Positions 32,056 to 44,200 of a stretch of 64,000 nucleotides of DNA are shown piece by piece. The position numbers were made by a program, and so were the translations under genes. Origin of the DNA: Trachythela sp. YZ-2020 (lineage: Eukaryota > Cnidaria > Anthozoa > Malacalcyonacea > Clavulariidae); contig JADLSH010000282.1 of the NCBI GenBank assembly GCA_016169945.1, positions 2,001,001 to 2,065,000 of the forward strand, written 5' to 3'. Every line of letters begins with the position of its first letter. The stretch's first letter is position 1. The notes beneath the pieces are model-generated. The model had not been told where the DNA came from. It saw only the letters and a list, made by a program, of their open reading frames with translations, and did no database searches.

Positions 32056-34128
32056 AGTATGTATGTATGTATGTATGTATGTAAAACTTTGTTTAAAGAC
32101 ACTAGCCCCATCAACAGGACGTTGATTTCCACGGAGGCCATCAACAATTTAAAAATTAGAAGAAATACAAAAAGGAAGAATAAACAACTATATACAATTG
32201 ATGTTGATTAATTGGTGTGACCCTGCATGTTTATTACAGAATATATTTCAAAGGATTGTGCTATTGAAGTTCAGTTTCAAATATCTTTTGAATGAATGAA
32301 TTGACTCTGCCAGTTTTGTATCAGTGGAGAGACTATTCCATAGATTAGCCCCACTGTACTTGAAGCTCTTTTTGAGGAATTCACTTCTAGACTTCGCAAG
32401 GGCCAGATCAGTATGACCATTTCTAAGGTCATAATTAGTTTGCATCTGATGGCGTCTTATCAAGGACTCTTTCAAAGTAGGTCCTGTATAATCATTCAAG
32501 ACTTTATACAATAGTATTGATTTAGTTGTACATCGCCTTGTCTCTAAATTTTCCCAAGCAAGAGATCGAAGAACATCAGCAGATCTAGTCTCGTAACTAG
32601 CACCAGTTATAACATCTTTCAGATGCTGATCACAGACGCCCCATAAGGGAGAACAGTAATCAAAATATGGCTGTATCATTGCTCGATAAAATTGTTTGAA
32701 GGGTGCTAGTAGGACCAAATGGCTGAGTGCGTTTCATAGTTCCTATACCAGCCCCAACTTTTTTACAAATCGCTTGAATATGTTCATTCCAGCTAAGATT
32801 TTTGTCAAGCTCAAGTCCAAGACATGTGAGCCAGTGAACTCGAGGAATACGTTGATTATTTAACATTACTGGAAGATCACTGGTCATGGAATCAATGTGA
32901 TGTTTTGACCCTGTGTATATTAGTTTGGTCTTAGTTGGATGGTGTTGCAGTTTATTTCTGAAAAGCCATTCACCAATTCTGTTCAAATCATGATTAAGAT
33001 TTTCGGTTAATTCAGTCAAGTTATTAGCGGTGCAAGGAATTTGGATATCGTCTGCATATAGATAAGGCGTAGTTTTATGAAGGTATTCAGGGAGATTATT
33101 GATATAAAGTAAAAACAACAATGGACCTAAAATTGATCCTTGCGGAACACCGCAAACAATCCTTTTTGACGAAGACATGGTGCCGTTAACTGTGCACACT
33201 TGTTCCCTATTTGTTCGATAAGACTCAAACCAATCCAACTCAATATTTGATATTCCAAATTGGTCTTTCAACTTATGCAACAGAATATTATGATCAATTG
33301 AGTCAAAGGCTTTACGAATATCAAGAAAAACAACTCCGCTCAATTGACCATTATCCATATTTTCATAAAATGTATCACACATCGGTGTTAGATCGGTGAG
33401 AGTTGAATGCTTTGGCCGAAAACCATGTCCATGTTTTGACAGAAGTGAATTGTCATTGAGAAATTTGAAAATTTGATTAAAAACGCATCTCTCAAGTATT
33501 TTACTAACAATTATTAGTATTGAGATTGGGCGGTAATTTTCGCATTTTTGCCTATCTTCAGATTTGTAAATTGTTAGTACCCAGGCTTTTTTCCATTCGT
33601 CCACATACACTCCTTTTTTGATCGAAAGGTTGAATATCCACGTTAATGATGGACCAACAACATCCGCGGATATTTTAAGAGCTTTTGCTGGAATGTTATC
33701 TATTCCTGTAGATTTTGAAATTTTGAGATTGCGTAGTTGGCAAATTATTTCATCCTCATTAATTTCAGAAAATTTAAAGGCAAGATTAGAGTCAATACTT
33801 GAACGAGAATCTCCGCAATCAGATAAGCTTGTATTCAAGGAGTCATTTTCAATTTCGACTGCAAGTTTTGCCCCGATAGTAACAAAGAAATCGTTAAAAG
33901 CCTCAGATTTCAATTTATCGTCTGAGATAACAAAGTTTGACATTTTAAGTTGGGAAATATTGTTTGATTTCATGTTCTTGCCCAAGAGATTATGAATTAG
34001 ATTCCAACTTTGTTTTATATCTTTGGACTGAGCACAGTCCTCTATTTTATTGCAGAAAACGTTTCTTTTGGCCTTACTCAATTCTGAGTTAGCTTTGTCT
34101 GAGTTAGCCTTACTCAATTCTGAGTTAG
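32050..34128 (-). mobile_element. LINE inserted in another LINE; long RT frame
   Basis: A 495-codon minus-strand frame (34147-32660) covers the linker (SWNLIHNLLGKNMKSNNIS) and a complete RT: NYRPISILIIVSKILERCV, GFRPKHSTLTDL, VFLDIRKAFDSIDHNIL, VCGVPQGSILGPLLFLLY, YLYADDIQI (catalytic YADD intact) and LQHHPTKTKLIYTGS. A single frameshift near 32700 leads into the C-terminal frame 32718-32248 (FYRAMIQPYFDYCSPLWG, VITGASYETRSADVL, NYDLRNGHTDLALAKSRSEF). The 3' end is a (CATA)n tail at 32052-32082. The endonuclease is missing (5' truncation). It is the best-preserved LINE here and therefore relatively young. It interrupts a plus-strand LINE; CAGT at both junctions may be a short target duplication. 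Confidence 0.9.
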
Positions 34129-34700
34129 CAGTCTTGTTCGCCCACAACTAGAATATGGTTGCTCTATGTGGAACCCTCACACCAAGAAAAACATAGACAA
34201 AACCGAAATGATCGAACGTCGAGTAACACCTTTGATTAACCATCTGGGTTGGCATTCCCTCGAGCAGCGCAGGTTACTACATCAACCAACAATGTTTTAC
34301 AAGATTCATCAAGGCCTTGTTGGAATTAGACTTCCTGAAAAAGTGTCTACTTTAAATAGAGCATCCAGGCTTCCAAATACCCTTCTTTACCGCCAAATCC
34401 AAAGCAATACCAATATGTACAAATATTAATTTTATCCGAGAACAGTCATCATATGGAATCACATCCCATTTAATCCCTTCTTGAAGTATTTCAAGTTTCA
34501 AGACAATTGCTATGCCTTCAATCAAGTCACTTACAGTTTAACTTACTAATTCATTTGTTATTTTCGACGTTGTTACTGTTCAGTTCTTGTCGTCGTAGAT
34601 GTTGTTGTTTTTGTTTATTTGTTGTTTTGTTCTATTTCTTTTTCTTTAATTATGTTTCATTTTCATATAGCAGTAAATTTTATTCTACATTATAATATAT
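34129..34700 (+). mobile_element. LINE C-terminal fragment, right half
   Basis: Continues the 31943-32055 piece: LVRPQLEYGCSMWNPHTKKN, KTEMIERRVTPLINHLG, LHQPTMFYKIHQGLVGI, then the C-terminal tail in a second frame (FYPRTVIIWNHIPFNPFL) and a T-rich 3' region. Family resembles the CR1/Jockey group. Confidence 0.85.
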
Positions 34701-34701
34701 A

Positions 34702-34740
34702 TGTATATAATTACGTGTAGGTTTAGGTCTACGAAACATG
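34702..34740. repeat. Solo end of the foldback family
   Basis: TACGTGTAGGTTTAGGTCTA, followed by cgaaac, matches the inner part of the terminal arms of the foldback element at 16137-17059, including an adjacent (TA)n-rich context. Confidence 0.6.
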
Positions 34741-35096
34741 ATATATGTATATAATTATATATGTTAATTAGTTAACTCCTCCTAGTATAGTGTAATACTG
34801 TTTTAGGAGTAATTCATTAAAGCATTAAAGTATTAAAGCAAAAGTTTGTACATATGCCACAAAACATTTGTTTTATCCCATCTTCTTCTTTGTTTACAAC
34901 AGTAGTTCCATAGTTGTTGCCAATAGCAAAAAGTGTAAAGTGTATAACAGTGGAAAAGTAGTTCCTTGGCGATGCAGAAAGACAATGTTGAATTAATAAA
35001 ACATATTGTACCACACAGGATGGAATCTCATCACAAAACCACCAATTAGCTATTGTAGTTAAACACATTGACACTGTAATAAAGTTTTCATTAATT

Positions 35097-35159
35097 AATT
35101 AATTCATTCATTCATTCATTCATTCATTCATTCATTCATTCATTCATTCATTCATTCAT
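35097..35159. repeat. (TTCA)n microsatellite
   Basis: About 14 uninterrupted tetranucleotide units preceded by three TTAA units. It lies about 50 bp upstream of the SEA-domain exon. Confidence 0.95.
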
Positions 35160-35208
35160 GGTAGGTGTTCTTGTAAGTTCAAGACTAAAATTCTGAAATT
35201 CTATTCAG

Positions 35209-38200
35209 TTTACAGTTATCCGTTCACACTACGACTTGTTGATCAAGCGTATAGACCTGAACTGGAAGATCCAAACAGTCAAAGATATCAAGATTTAAGG
35301 AATCAGTTGCTTACTGCGGTACGTCGAGTTTTTAACACTAAGCGAACTAGAAATTTAAACTTTTCAGAGACTGCAGCATATTAAGTCACGTATTCATGCA
35401 CAAATTATACATACTTACGTATTCATATTTGAAAAGCAAGACAAACTTTCACCCAACAGCAGTTACATCACAAGGAAAAACCGGAGACACCAGAACTAAC
35501 AGGGTGGCAATGATGCTTGGACAATCACTAAAATTTGAAGAGTTCTTTATTTAAATGCTAAAAGCTCGTTTACACTACGCAAAATTACAAATCACTTTTA
35601 CCAAAGCCCGTTTATAATTACAATACCACACAAAAGCGACACACCTTGGACTTTGTATATAGGTAGTCCGTCCGAATACGGATTAATTTGGTTCCATTTG
35701 GATGCATATGGTTATGCCATAAATATTCATGCACAAAAGAAGTTGAGCGTGGTTTATGCGCACCTAGATTGTATGTACTTAACTTTAATTTCCTCACTCT
35801 AGTTAAAAACGCTACTTGCTAACGAAGAATCTGTGGTGTCAATAGATATTTCGAAATTCAGGTAAAATCCAATATGCCTAATTTTGAATAGACAATTCGA
35901 AGAACTTTTTTATTACAATAATTTAAAAGAACAACTGAAACTATGAAATGTATTATATTTAATCTAACAAGGCGTCTCTTGGAAAAGTTTTCCTTCAAAC
36001 CTCACCAATTCAGCATGTATTGCATGAAAACTAATTCATTTTCAATAAACAAATTATCTATCCATCTTCCGTAGGCCTGGCAGTGTGTTGGTTGATATTG
36101 TTATCTCGGTCGAAGGAGTAATGACAGAATGCATCATTGAAACATTAAGGGTTGCAGTTCAATCTGGAAATATTGGAGGAGTAAAAGTCGAGATTGTCCA
36201 AGGTATTTTCACACGTGAACTCATATCTATGAAACTATTGCGCCATTAAAGAAGCAAGGCTAGATAAATGAGTTATTGCATGGGTTCTTGCAATACTAAT
36301 CTCAGTAATATGCGACTTATCAGGAGTAGAAAGAGCGAGATTTAAAAACATATGAACTCAGGTGGTCGTTTCCTGTTAAAAGTATGTTTCCTGTTTCAAA
36401 GAGTCTTCAAAACTAGGCATTTACCACTCTTGTAGGCTTCGCTTCACTTACCAATTAATTTTTTTTATTTCCCAGTTAAAAAACGTTTGTCATCATCATG
36501 TATTTAACTATACAATACAATATGATTTATTAGTTAATCCCCATAAGGACTTTTCATAACTAATTTACAATTCAGTATAATTTTGATATTTACATGCAAA
36601 TAGTTAAAACTTATAAATAATAAATAATTAGATTGTCCATAGCTAAACTAAAATTACCGTATATTACAAGAAAGACTATTAAACTTAGATCTTTATATTG
36701 GTTAACTCTGTTCGTACTGCTTTCTTAAGTCCTCCTAGAGTTGAAACGTTTCGAGTCGAAATATTAAGTGAGTTCCACAGCAGTGCTGCGTGATTAAAAA
36801 AGGATCTCTTAGCTTTAGATGTTCTACATCGTAAAATGTTTAAATCATTTGCCTGTCTAAGTAAAATGATTGTGAATTTGCGAACGAACTACTAGCTTGG
36901 AACTTAGATATGCTGGTGCCAAACCATGAACTATTTTGTACATCATTGTAGCATCGCGGTACAATAGGGAGTCGTTAACAGGCAACCAACCCAACTTATC
37001 TAAAGCCGGGGTGATATGTTCATACTTTCTAGTTCCTGTTACAATTCGTGATGCGAAATTCTGAATTTGGTGTAGTTTCTGAATGTTCTTTTGAGTGGTG
37101 CCAGTCCAAACTGTTGAACAGTAGTATAGTTTGCTGAACACTAGACAATTTGTTATGACCAGCAAAGCGTTCTTGTCAAACAGGTGTCGAACTCTATTAA
37201 TTTGACACAGAGTTGATCTGTGACACAGAGTTGGTCCACAAACTTTTACAAACTGTGACAGGTGTTAATGTTTTTCCTAGAAATGGAATTGATATTTCTT
37301 TATCGTTTTCTTCAGTCCAAATATCATAAACTTTGTCTTCGGATTTATCAGAATTTTATTAGAACGGTACCATTCTGCAATGTTTCTGAGGTCTTGGGGA
37401 AGACTTGACAAGCCAAGATCAACTTCTGATAAAGAAAATGATATAAACGACTTTGTATCGTCAACATATGATTCGACGTTACAGTTTGAAACAACTTTGG
37501 ATAAATTGTTCATGTATATTGCAAACAGCAATGGACCCAAGATGGAGCCTTGTGGGACTCCATATTTCACTAGTAACAATCTTTGTCGGAAAGAAGGAGT
37601 CTATGATGTTATAAGTTGACTCCAAAAAAGCTTGACTTTGATGTTCAATGAGAAATGTAGTAGCGATTTTCAGGAATATTTCAAAACGTTTAACGACACG
37701 TCGAAGGTCAAATCTTGCATTGAAGCTTATCGAATACCGACCAAACATACCTAAATAGTATATTTGGGCAATTAGTAATTTTTATTAAATGTACTCTTTT
37801 CATTACACATATTTCTCTTTAAACAAATGTTCGCTGTTTTAGACATTACAAACATGGCAGAGACTGATATCGCTACAATCCTTTGGTCGCCTGATTTCAA
37901 TGTCATAAAGCTTCGTGTTGGAACGACGTTTAGGCGACCAAATTGTTTCATCAATTCAGTGGAGGCGAACACAGCGATGTAACAATATATTTAATAAAGT
38001 TTTGAACCTATACGAACAAAATATGAAAATACATACAAGTAGATATTTATCGCTAACATAATTACAATAAACAAACTTAGCTAAAATAAACATACAGATT
38101 CACGAACTCACACTGTGGCCTCTCAATTGTGTCCATGCAATCGCCTGTATTCTAAAAGCGCACTCACACTCACACTTGAGTGGCATTCCAGTGAGGAGCA

Positions 38201-41200
38201 CTCAAATGGGGTTGAAGTGTGAGTTTGAGTGGAGGGAGAGTGGATTGTTGTACTCATTGAGCGAACACTCGCACTCGAAAAATGTTGGTTGATTTGTATT
38301 CACCAAGTGCACTCTGCATTCAGATTTGTATTCATCAACTGTCACTTACCAGAGTTGCACTCGCCTTTGTTATTAATGAGTACGGAGGAAAGACGTATAT
38401 TTTTACACATTACACAGACAGTACAGACGTGCAAGATGTCCCAATCCAGGCAATATTTTTCAGAATTGGAGAAGTCAATCATCAGAGCATTAGTTGCTAA
38501 GCACAAGGATGTCCTTGAGAGTAAAAGGAAAGATTACAAAATGATTCGACAAAAAAATAGCACTTGGGAAAGGTTAACTGAAGAGTTTAATTCTCAGGCG
38601 GGTGTAAACAAGCGCGATTCCAAACAAATAAAGAAATGCTCGGAAAATATCAAGTCTCGAGCTAAGAAATCTATCGCGAAAGAAAAGAGAGAAGCTAAAC
38701 TGACTGGTGGTGGTACGGCCTCATCGGATAGAGACGAAGGAGCAGAAGCCGTTGTGTCAATAATTCCAGCTCAAATGACTAGCCTGGACAATGCTTTTGA
38801 CGATGATAATTATGAAGCCGGTAAGAGATGTTGTGGTACAGAACGAATATACTGTACAATGTGCTATTGCATGAGAAAATGACTAGTATGTAAGTTGCTG
38901 CTATGAATAACATTGTCGATATAAACGTAGTGGAGAAGTGGTAGTTGACTTGATTAACAAAATTGCACGAATGTCTAATATAGCGTTACAACCTGTTTTT
39001 ATATACGCCCACTTGCCCACAACATTGTCTTTAGTATTTGAAGGAGATAATGATTACAGATTATGGAAAACTGCATCAACTACCATCCCCATAACCTTCA
39101 AAACAGCTATCACCAAATGTCGCCATAAAAGAGTACAATCAGACATGAAACTGTTGATTTCCTAAAAACAACTGTAAGATTCTGGATGGCTTTGAAAATG
39201 AATACGAAAAGGATTCCTACGACTAGAAAGTACAATAGATGCAAATTAAACACATTCACAAACGTCAGAAGTTATTGATGAATCATTGAAGGACACTTCT
39301 AGCGGAAGGTCCAAAATTTCATCTGCTCAAATGCGTTGTTTGGACATGCAGGAAAAACAACGCACTCTGGAAATGGAGATACTAGAGATTAGGAAAAACT
39401 ACCTTTTGGAAGAACATAAAGGGAAGATGGAGGTCCTTGATGCGGAGTTTGAATAATGGAGTTCCACAAAATAATGGAGGGTTAATACACATGAAGAGCC
39501 TCCGAAGCGTACTTCACGACAAAGGAAATAAATCAATAGCCTTTCAGAGGGGTGAAGCAATGAAACATGCCAAGCCTTAATCCAAATAACTATTAATTAT
39601 CATATCGAATACTTTATGAGATCTTAGGTATACGATTATATTGATATCTGCAGTATTGAACGTATTAAAAAATGAGAATATAATGCCAAATTCATGTGAA
39701 GTGTGTATGATCAGAGCATGCCTAGTCGCGCTTCCCAAAGTTTATACCAGATCGTTTCTAGCAGGCATAGGATTCTCATCGGCATCCTCCAGGGGTTCCT
39801 CTTGCATGGGATCATTTCTCCCTCTTACAAACTTGTAGAGAACTGCTGTTGCCACAATAATTGTAAGGGTAGTTGAAAGTTTTGTTCTAATAGACATCAG
39901 AGACAAGGAAACACCCTCTTCCAAACCCCAAACATACTCTCCACTGTATTTCCTGTACGAATGTGGGATGCATTATATCTACGTTCTGGGGGTGCCTGCG
40001 GATCCACCAGTGGCGTCATCAAGTACGGTCGACAAGGATAGCCATTATCACCGAGAAGCATTTTTGAAATTCTAGATTTGGTTCGGAAACTGCCTGAACA
40101 TTGATTGAAAAAAAACCCTTTCGATTCCTAAACATTTGTGCGTTCTCACCTCCTGGGCATGGAATTTTTATATACGTACAGCCAATCGTCCCAACAACGT
40201 TCGGAAATGCACATATTCTCCAGAAGTCAAGTTTAATTTGAAGTAGCAAATCAGCCGGGGGAAATTGAATGTAAATATTTTTTAAGCGAGAAATCGCCTC
40301 AGATACGCTTTTAATAATTCGACTTGCAGACGGTTGAGATATGTCACACAGGTCTCCACATGCCTGCTGAAACGTACCAGTTGCATAATAACGTAATGTC
40401 AACAAAAGCTGTATGTCCGCAGGAATTGGATTACCTCGTTCCTTATGAACAGATATAGCTGGCGCTATAAGGTTAAAGATCTCCCGAAAACCATCCTTTG
40501 TTAATCTAAATCTGATGCGAAATTGCTCCTCATCATACATCTCATAGTTGAAATTGTACATTCTGTTTCGGTTTCTATTATTGGGCGGAATATTGTCCAA
40601 ATGTTGTAATCTGTTAAGCCATACATTCGCTATCTTGTTCATCACTACTTCACGTGAGTATAGTTTAAGGGAGGTATATCCTACGCTCAACCTCCACTCC
40701 CACTCGACCACTATTTCGAGGGTGAGTGCCGTTTGTGAATGGTCCGAGGGCGTGTGTCGTTTCTCACTCAATGGGAGTCATTAAAGACTCATTCACCTGT
40801 ATTCTAAAAGCTCACTCACACTCGCACTCAAAGAGTGGAGGTTCAATCTAAGCTTCCCTTGAGTGTCAGTGCTATTTTTGAATAGCTGCAGAGTGGGTAC
40901 TCACATAGTATGGTACGGCACTAACCCTCCAGGTTTTCAAAAACAGCACTGACACTCAAGGGAAGCTCAGATTGAACCTCCACTCTTTGAGTGTGAGTGT
41001 GAGTGTGAGTGAGCTTTTAGAATACAGGCGATTGAGTACCGAGTTACACTTACTGAGCATTAGGTGCCACTCTTTGAGTGTGACTGTGAGTGCGCTTTAA
41101 GAATACAGGCCAATGCCTTGAAATATAAACGTTTTTAAATTCTCATCGGAGATAAATGTCAAGTTTTCATCGGAGATAGCTTCAATCTTGAGTTTCAATG

Positions 41201-44200
41201 TCCAGTTCTCATCGGAGATACAAATCACTAGCCAGCTAAATATTTTACTAGGTCCCTTTTGGCGGAAAAAATCTCATCCCTGTCCCCGAGGTTCACAATT
41301 AACAAATAACATAAATACAAGATATCAAAACACTAATTAAATATAAAAAGGAGTGCAACGTTGGTCAAAGGCGCCCTGCCAGTGCCCTCCATTGAATTTT
41401 AAAGTGAATCAAGAAATATCATCGGCACCATATTTGAAGCGGCTCATTTTAGACGCCATGTAAATACAGAGCCAAAAATGCACAGTTCAGAAGATTTCTG
41501 TTTTCGTGCACAAGTAACTATATTAGGATATGAAAAACATAGCTTTTTATACACTTTGCAGAATGTCTCCCGTTGAGAAGTAGGTCACTGTATTGTCCAA
41601 TTCTCTAGAAATTGCGTGACCTGTGACCTTATCATTGCATACTAATATGGCTCTCCTTATATATCTATTTAATGAGTGTCCTTGCCAGTAAGTAATTAAC
41701 AAATACACAAATGCTCACCGTCATTGAAAAGTGGGCCTACAGTACTTACTTCCAGACGAAGGGCCTTCTCTCCGAACGTCGAAGTTCTTATTGTATTTTA
41801 CAGGTAGATTTATCCAAAAGACACGCTGTATTTCGCTTATGGCGTGTAATCTCCTATATTACCGCTGTCGGGTGCTTCGTAGCCCAACAAGGATGTATTA
41901 TCTAGTCTAAAATCCTATTCCAACAGTCATTGCTCCTAGATCTTATCAAAACGTTGAGAAGAAAGATTACTCAATAATAATAATAAGAATAATAATAATA
42001 AAATTACATTTATATTGCGCCAATTACTTAAAAAATGATAAAAGGCGCATTACAAGTATATAGAGCATGCAGATTATAAGTTAAAAGCACGTTTAAAAAG
42101 AAAGGTCTTGATGTGACTCTTAAAAGTTGATAAAAATTGAATGTTTCTAATATCCTTATGCAGGGAATTCCACAGCTTTGGAGCTGCAAACGCAAACGTC
42201 CTGTCACCTAATGTTGCACGTGATTTACCTGGTGGTGATAGGAGTAATATCTCCCCATTATTACGTAGGTTATACTTAGAGCACTTTTTCACTTTGATGA
42301 TATTACAAATACAATCAGGAGCAATACCATGAATCGCTTTGAATGTAATTAAAACGATCTTGAATTCGATACGATAATTAATCGGAAGCCAATGCAAAGT
42401 AACCAAGACAGGTGAAATATGACAGAACTTAGGTAACTTGCAAATCAGCCTAGCTGCTGCGTTCTGCACCCGTTGTAGTTTGGCTTGCTGATAATGTGGC
42501 AAACCAAACAATAGACTGTTACAGTCTTCCAATCGTGTAGTAGTGAATGCATGAACCAAAATTTCTGCTGAATCACGGACAGATATTTCCTAATCCTTCT
42601 GATGTTATGCAGGTGATAGAACGCTGTTTTGCATACTTTATTAATGTGTGTTTCCATGGTGAATCTTTCATCAAACCAGGACCCTAAATTTCTAACGCTC
42701 GTCGATTTATACACAGCTGAATCACCTGTCATATATTAATAAACCACAATCATATATTAATAAACGTTTTTGACCGTATTTAACATCCGTAAATCTCTTT
42801 TTCTATAGACGTGTCACCAAAAGAAGTCACAACAACGAAACCTCTTCTTACCCACACGACTTCCATACCGTCGACAGCCTCAAGCTCCAAGTCGACAACT
42901 GGCCAAAGCTCTAATGTATTTCTGACTACAATTATCAAGGCATCTACACTCTCACCCACAGCTACAAGAATCCCCATCATTAATGCTACAACTACCCTTT
43001 TCCCCTCGGTTAAGACTAGTATTTATGCCACACAAACAACAGCATCATCATTCTTTGGTAAAACTACCATTTATGCCACTACCAGAATCACGCCATCCTT
43101 CGTAAATAAGACCACAGTCATTGTAATACCAACAATTAGAGCATCTCATTTGAGTCAAGCTACAAACCACACTACAATATCATCAGGACTTGATGTCACA
43201 CCAAGAACTTCACTCATTGGCACGGCAATAACTTCCACCTCTCCCGTGGAAAGTTTTTCATCGAAAACTTTACTCACTGCCACAAGTATAGTTACCCCAT
43301 CTCCTTCACTTGCTATGAAGATGACTCCCTCTCATTTGGGTGGCACTTTACACGCTGATACTAGCTCACTTATTTCCACTCCGACACTAGCTCCCACCGC
43401 ACCAAATACTGCCACTACGAAAAGCACTTCTCTCTCCATCAGCAAAACTACACACTCATCATTCGCATCGACACTCTCCTTTTCGGGTAGAACTTCACAC
43501 GCTTCATCAAATCCCACTGCAACAATCCATCCCTCTTCTTTAAGCACAACTACATATCTCGCCTCAGTGATATCTGTACCGTCTCCCTCGGGTAATATTA
43601 ACCCCACAAGTGCCACTACATCATCCACTCCAAACATTCAAATAATTGCAACTTTACTACAAGGTATGAAATCGTTGCACCATTCAGTTATGTGTGGTGG
43701 TCACTACAACGAAATTGAACATAATTAACTTACAAAATAACCCCTCAATTATTTGAAAGCCTATGGCAGATCGACCATCACAGGACTTTACATGATGTTC
43801 TGTCCGTCTCATATTCATCACCATTTTATAGAAGAAATAGCATGAAGACAATTTACAATTCCTTTCACACGTCAACTTCTCTCCCACTAAAATCAGCTAT
43901 ATAAAAATCATACAATTTTTTTTAGTCTGAATCAAAACATAAAACACGAGCCTTTTTATCAACGCATTTGGATATCAGCGAATTTCCGCGTGATAGCAAA
44001 CACCTATATGACGTCACCAATGATGCGGTCAGTCCATAGATTTAGCGCTCAGTATAAAAAGGTGTATAAAAAAATGGAGACCTTTAGAAATTCACCATAT
44101 TGTTATAATTTGAATGCCTGAGTACTATACTGAACCCATGGGTGCGTAAAAACAATTGAATCTAATTTTGTGCACGGAGAAGTTAATTAAAAGTCAATAG

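Larger units (their letters stand above)
38142..41111. mobile_element. PIF/Harbinger transposon, 2.97 kb, AAT target duplication
   Basis: Terminal inverted repeats start CGCCTGTATTCTAAAAGCGC (38142) and end with the complement at 41111, each rich in repeated TCACAC/GTGTGAGTG units. Both sides are flanked by AAT (38139-38141 and 41112-41114), a 3-bp duplication as expected for Harbinger elements. Inside are a two-exon Myb/SANT-like gene (plus) and a facing transposase (minus), plus a nested MITE of the same family at 40794-41030. It sits in the long intron of the SEA-TLDc gene. Confidence 0.9.

Noticed and set aside
37840..37975. Short MAETD-starting reading similar to the start at 26359
   Set aside because: Only five residues agree and the rest is a hairpin (ttggtcgcc/ggcgaccaa); coincidence likely.
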